Source: Gemmatimonadota bacterium
GTDB taxonomy: Bacteria > Gemmatimonadota > Gemmatimonadetes > Gemmatimonadales > Gemmatimonadaceae
Assembly: GCA_003131365.1 (NCBI GenBank)
Contig: PKVB01000142.1
Span: 1-9,039 of the forward strand
Length of the DNA: 9,039 nt
Direction: 5' to 3'
A model generated the notes under the pieces. That model did no database searches and had not been told where the DNA came from. It saw nothing but the letters and a program-made list of their open reading frames with translations. A program made the position numbers and the translations under genes. Shown here one piece after another: positions 6,159 through 9,039 of the stretch (its first letter is position 1; the number at the start of each line of letters is the position of its first letter).

Positions 6159-6275
6159 AGCAGGAGATCCGTCTCTGAGGCAAAGAGAGATGGCGTAGTT
6201 GGAAAGTTGTAAAGTCAGAAGAGAAGGACAGCAGAAGAGTAGGACTGAAGTGTCTCACGATCGGAGAAGTCAACG
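6137..6275. other. 139-bp spacer upstream of the GH3 gene
   Basis: This stretch carries the repeat described above, an imperfect TCTCT/AGAGA inverted repeat near 6171-6190, and a purine-rich tract (about 6212-6250). No U-tract terminator after the tRNA and no convincing promoter can be seen. The end holds the GH3 ribosome binding site GGAG (6263-6266), 9 bases before the ATG. If the GH3 gene has its own promoter it should lie here. Confidence 0.5.
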
Positions 6276-8567
6276 ATGCACCACGCAATCGCGGCCTTAG
6301 TCACAGTCTTGAGCATTGCTGTGATCGCCCCTACGAGCGAGGGTCAATTTCCGCAGCAACAACCACAGCGCGTGACGGGCGCCTGGTCCGATTCGACGCT
6401 CGGTCCCGACCGGCGAGCGGAGCTGCTGCTCGCACAAATGACTCTCGACGAAAAAATCGCGCTGGTACACGGCAGCGGCATGCGCTCCGGTGGCGGCTCG
6501 AACGGCGGTGCCGGCTACGTACCGGGCATTCCGCGCCTTGGCATCTCTGCATTACAGATGGCGGATGCAGTGGTGGGGGTCACGCGCGGTGCGCAGATGG
6601 GCCGGTACTCGACTGCATTTCCCTCGCAAGTTGCGCTCTCGTCCAGCTGGGACGTGCGCGTCGCGTGCGAGGTCGGCGCGACGATCGGCGAGGAGCTCTT
6701 TGATCAGGGATACACAATGTCACTGGGTGGCGGCGTGAACATCACGCGTGAGCCGCGCAACGGAAGGAGCTTCGAGTACAAGGGCGAGGATCCCATTCTC
6801 GCCGGAAAGCTCGTTGCGAGTGAAATGCGTTGTCTGCAGTCGCGCGGCATTCTCGGCGACATCAAGCACTTCGCGGCGAACGACCAGGAAACGGGACGCA
6901 ACATCGGCAACGTCATCCTCGACGAACGAAGGCTGCGCGAAACAGACCTGCTGCCGTTCGAGGTGGCGCTGCGTGAGGTGGAAATCTCGGCCGTAATGTG
7001 CTCGTACAACAAAGTGAATGGAGACTGGGCGTGCGAGAATTCGTATTTGCTGAACGACTTCCTGAAGAAGAGCATCGGCTTCAAGGGGTTCGTGCTCTCC
7101 GACTGGGGCGGCACGCATTCCACGGCGAAAGCCGCGCTCGCGGGCCTCGACATGGAGGAGCCGGGCGCCGGCTACTTCGGCGACTCGTTGAAGGCAGCAG
7201 TCCAGCGCGGTGACGTGCCGATGGCGCGCCTGGACGACATGGTCCAACGAATTTTGCGGTCGCAATTCGCCCTGGGACAGTTCGACCGCCAGCCAGCGCG
7301 CAAGGTACCGGATATTTTCGCGGGACTCGACGTGGCGCAACGGGCAGCGGAGCGTGGTGCGGTGCTGCTCAAGAATGCGGATCATCGCCTGCCGCTCTCG
7401 GCGTCGCGCGTGCGTTCCATCGCGATCATCGGATCGCACGCTGATGTCGGCGTGCTCTCGGGCGGTGGTTCCTCACAGGTGGATGCCCCAGGGGGCAACC
7501 CGGTAGCGGCTCCCGGCGGAACGAACACGCCTGGAGGCGGGTTTGGGCGAATTCCGGTTTGGCACCCTTCGTCGCCAATGAAGGCCATTCAAGCGAAGGC
7601 GCCGCATGCGAAGATGACATTCGACGCCGGCACGGATCCATCCGCTGCGGCAGCGGCGGCCCGTGCCGCCGAGGTTGCGATCGTCTTTGTCAACCAGCAC
7701 GCGAGCGAAGGTCGCGACGTGTCCAGTCTTGCTTTGCCAAACGGGCAGGACACGCTTGTTGCCGCGGTCGCGGCGGCGAATCCGCGAACGATTGTCGTGC
7801 TCGAGACTGGCGGGGCGGTGACGATGCCCTGGATCGACCGCGTAAGCGCGGTCCTCGCCGCATGGTATCCCGGCATACGTGGCGGCGAGGCAATCGCGAA
7901 TCTTCTCTTTGGTGACGTGAATCCGTCGGGCAAGCTCGTGCTGACCTTCCCGAAGCGCGAGACTGATCTGCCCCACGCCAGGGTGTTCGGCCCGCCGACC
8001 AGCACTGTGTCGTTAGGCGACGCTGCCTTAGCGACGCAACCGGCCGTTGCTCCAGCTGGAGGTGGAGGAGGCGGCGGCGGCGGACGTGGCGGCCGTGTCA
8101 GCGTGCCGCCGTTCGACATTCCATACACCGAAGGGCTCAAGGTCGGTTACAAATGGTATGACGCCGAGGGAAAGGCGCCGCTCTTCCCATTTGGCTACGG
8201 TTTGTCGTACACGACATTCGCGTATTCGGGACTGCGCGTGGAGACCAGCACGTCGCCGTCCGCAGCGGCGACGGTGTCATTCACGGTGAAGAACACCGGC
8301 GCCCGTTCGGGTCGGGAAATCGCACAGGTCTATGCGTCGCTCCCCGCATCAGCCGGAGAGCCGCCAAAACGATTGGTTGCTTGGGATGTCATCGACCTCG
8401 CCGTCGGTGAGTCGAAAACTGTTCGTCTGGCTATCGAGCCGCTGTTTCTGTCGGTCTTCGACACAGCTTCCCACGCATGGCGATTGCCAGCCGGCCAATA
8501 CACCATCCGCGTTGGCGGGTCGTCCGCAATGCTGCCGCTGAACGCGACAATCGCACTGGCGCAGTGA
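6276..8567 (+). CDS. secreted glycoside hydrolase family 3 enzyme (beta-glucosidase-like)
   Basis: The 763-residue protein has a signal peptide (about residues 1-24, hydrophobic AIAALVTVLSIAVIA), so it acts in the periplasm or outside. Residues about 45-340 form the GH3 N-terminal barrel with KHFAANDQETGRN, RRLRETDLLPFE and the nucleophile in GFVLSDWGGTHS (D276). Residues about 360-640 form the alpha/beta sandwich with SGGGSSQV, and NQHASEGRD, whose E478 is the likely acid/base. The C-terminus (about 680-755) is the fibronectin-III-like domain. The loop before PFDIPYTEG has nine consecutive Gly (595-603) followed by RGGR. The length is normal for this three-domain class. Start: ATG with GGAG 9 bases upstream. 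It releases terminal beta-linked sugars, most likely glucose, but a xylosidase or mixed activity cannot be excluded. It is separated from the operon by the tRNA and is probably expressed alone. Confidence 0.93.
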   Translation: MHHAIAALVTVLSIAVIAPTSEGQFPQQQPQRVTGAWSDSTLGPDRRAELLLAQMTLDEKIALVHGSGMRSGGGSNGGAGYVPGIPRLGISALQMADAVVGVTRGAQMGRYSTAFPSQVALSSSWDVRVACEVGATIGEELFDQGYTMSLGGGVNITREPRNGRSFEYKGEDPILAGKLVASEMRCLQSRGILGDIKHFAANDQETGRNIGNVILDERRLRETDLLPFEVALREVEISAVMCSYNKVNGDWACENSYLLNDFLKKSIGFKGFVLSDWGGTHSTAKAALAGLDMEEPGAGYFGDSLKAAVQRGDVPMARLDDMVQRILRSQFALGQFDRQPARKVPDIFAGLDVAQRAAERGAVLLKNADHRLPLSASRVRSIAIIGSHADVGVLSGGGSSQVDAPGGNPVAAPGGTNTPGGGFGRIPVWHPSSPMKAIQAKAPHAKMTFDAGTDPSAAAAAARAAEVAIVFVNQHASEGRDVSSLALPNGQDTLVAAVAAANPRTIVVLETGGAVTMPWIDRVSAVLAAWYPGIRGGEAIANLLFGDVNPSGKLVLTFPKRETDLPHARVFGPPTSTVSLGDAALATQPAVAPAGGGGGGGGGRGGRVSVPPFDIPYTEGLKVGYKWYDAEGKAPLFPFGYGLSYTTFAYSGLRVETSTSPSAAATVSFTVKNTGARSGREIAQVYASLPASAGEPPKRLVAWDVIDLAVGESKTVRLAIEPLFLSVFDTASHAWRLPAGQYTIRVGGSSAMLPLNATIALAQ

Positions 8568-8582
8568 TTGGAGACCTTTCGA

Positions 8583-8666
8583 ATGCCTAACGTGACACAA
8601 ATTCGCCTCGCGCTCGGAGCGCTCCTCCTTCTCACAGGCTGGGGAAGACTGCCTCACGCCCGATAG
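8583..8666 (+). pseudogene. 27-codon signal-peptide-like open frame, possible 5' remnant of a broken gene
   Basis: An ATG 15 bases after the GH3 stop is preceded by GGAG (8570-8573) at 9 bases, the same spacing as for the GH3 gene itself. The product MPNVTQIRLALGALLLLTGW plus seven residues looks like the start of an exported protein (one Arg, then a hydrophobic core), but it ends at TAG 8664-8666. The same frame meets TGA two codons later and then stays open to a TAG near 8847, with no recognisable domain. It may be a decayed gene, a very small exported peptide, or chance. Confidence 0.25.
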
Positions 8667-8673
8667 GCGTGAG
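8653..8673 (+). terminator. GC-rich hairpin after the GH3 gene, terminator candidate without a U tract
   Basis: CTCACGCC (8653-8660) and GGCGTGAG (8666-8673) form a perfect 8-bp stem with a CGATA loop, starting 85 bases after the GH3 stop. No run of T follows, so it is not a classical intrinsic terminator. It may stabilise or end the mRNA. Smaller inverted repeats follow: CTCGCA (8681-8686) with TGCGAG (8700-8705), and CGGAC (8781-8785) with GTCCG (8789-8793). Confidence 0.35.
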
Positions 8674-8694
8674 CGCACCTCTCGCATCGCAGCG

Positions 8695-8994
8695 TTGACT
8701 GCGAGCGCAGCCATTCGCAGGACACCACAACCGAACACAGCGCTTTCACTGTCGATTGGCGCTGTCTACTGGGCGCCTCACGGACGGCGTCCGGCTGCGG
8801 CATCTTCTGCATGCGCAGCGGATTCCAGCACCTTGGAGGTGGGTTCTAGATCAGCGACGAAAACCAGACCATCGGCAGCATCAGGGCCAGCGATTGCGAC
8901 CGATGGTGCGACAAAGCTGACGGGCGACTTGGGCCAGCTACTAGTTCAACGCTTCGAAGAATTGTATATCGAGATCAACAAGCAACACGCGTAA
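8695..8994 (+). CDS. doubtful 99-codon open frame, no recognised family
   Basis: A TTG-initiated frame reads through to TAA. The first 70 residues are Ala/Ser/Thr/Arg-rich and low in complexity, as in non-coding GC-rich DNA. The last 30 residues (LTGDLGQLLVQRFEELYIEI and beyond) look more protein-like and helical. There is no ribosome binding site before the TTG. The tail could be the end of a decayed gene. I see no motif and would not name a function. Confidence 0.15.
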   Translation: MTASAAIRRTPQPNTALSLSIGAVYWAPHGRRPAAASSACAADSSTLEVGSRSATKTRPSAASGPAIATDGATKLTGDLGQLLVQRFEELYIEINKQHA

Positions 8995-9039
8995 CTCACA
9001 TTGTCTTTCGGGGTTCATGGTCGTAAGTGGTGGATGAGT

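Larger units (their letters stand above)
8568..9039. other. 472-bp right-end region without a recognised gene
   Basis: Beyond the small frames and hairpins listed separately, this stretch has no clear coding sequence on either strand, no tRNA and no transposase fragment. Reverse-strand open frames at 8330-8738 mirror the GH3 3' end and have no family features. The region is best read as intergenic or degraded DNA. Confidence 0.5.

Noticed and set aside
6171..6190. Imperfect TCTCT/AGAGA inverted repeat as terminator of the tRNA transcript
   Set aside because: The stem is short and interrupted and no T run follows, so it does not support a terminator call.
6720..7439. 239-codon reverse-strand frame inside the GH3 gene
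   Set aside because: The plus strand carries clear GH3 catalytic motifs across this stretch. The antisense product has no recognisable family.
8699..8710. CTGCG/CGCAG inverted repeat
   Set aside because: The loop would be only two bases, so it cannot form a stable hairpin as drawn.
1..9039. CRISPR, toxin-antitoxin, phage or transposon system
   Set aside because: No repeat-spacer pattern, transposase, integrase or paired small toxin/antitoxin genes are visible anywhere in the window.

Overview
The window looks like chromosomal DNA of a GC-rich, Gram-negative (two-membrane) bacterium. The gene set points to a lipopolysaccharide outer membrane: an LpxH-like phosphatase, an LptE-like lipoprotein, a heptose adenylyltransferase and several signal-peptide or lipobox proteins. 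The combination of a secreted HEAT-repeat/cyclophilin fusion, an LptE with a Bacteroidetes-like N-terminus and a stand-alone RfaE2 suggests Gemmatimonadota or a relative. That placement is an inference from gene style, not a proven assignment. There are no insertion sequences, phage genes or CRISPR arrays.

Layout. Positions 1-175 hold the start of a leftward LpxH-like gene (lipid A synthesis). A 71-bp divergent spacer follows. From 247 to 6049 eight genes run rightward with almost no gaps: a YbgC/FadM-type thioesterase, a periplasmic HEAT-repeat cyclophilin, a LolA/LolB-like lipoprotein candidate, LptE, a small one-span membrane protein, RfaE2 (read here from a CTG start), RNase PH and RdgB. 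Six of the seven junctions overlap, by 4 to 23 bp, so translational coupling is likely. A tRNA-Pro(UGG) gene lies 13 bp after rdgB. After a 139-bp spacer comes a large secreted family GH3 glycoside hydrolase (6276-8567).

The last 472 bp (8568-9039) contain no gene that I recognise. They hold a 27-codon signal-peptide-like reading frame with a good ribosome binding site, a cluster of inverted repeats and one doubtful 99-codon open frame. This may be the remains of a broken gene downstream of the GH3 enzyme.

How the genes work together. The left and middle parts form an envelope-biogenesis neighbourhood: lipid A precursor cleavage, heptose activation, LPS export, and possibly lipoprotein or lipid handling and periplasmic folding. 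It is joined to a housekeeping pair for RNA maturation and nucleotide-pool cleaning (rph-rdgB). The GH3 enzyme after the tRNA is probably a separate transcription unit for glycan use. I do not see a clearly new defence or mobile system. The most unusual points are the CTG start of rfaE2, the HEAT-cyclophilin fusion, the two poorly characterised envelope proteins and the unexplained right end.
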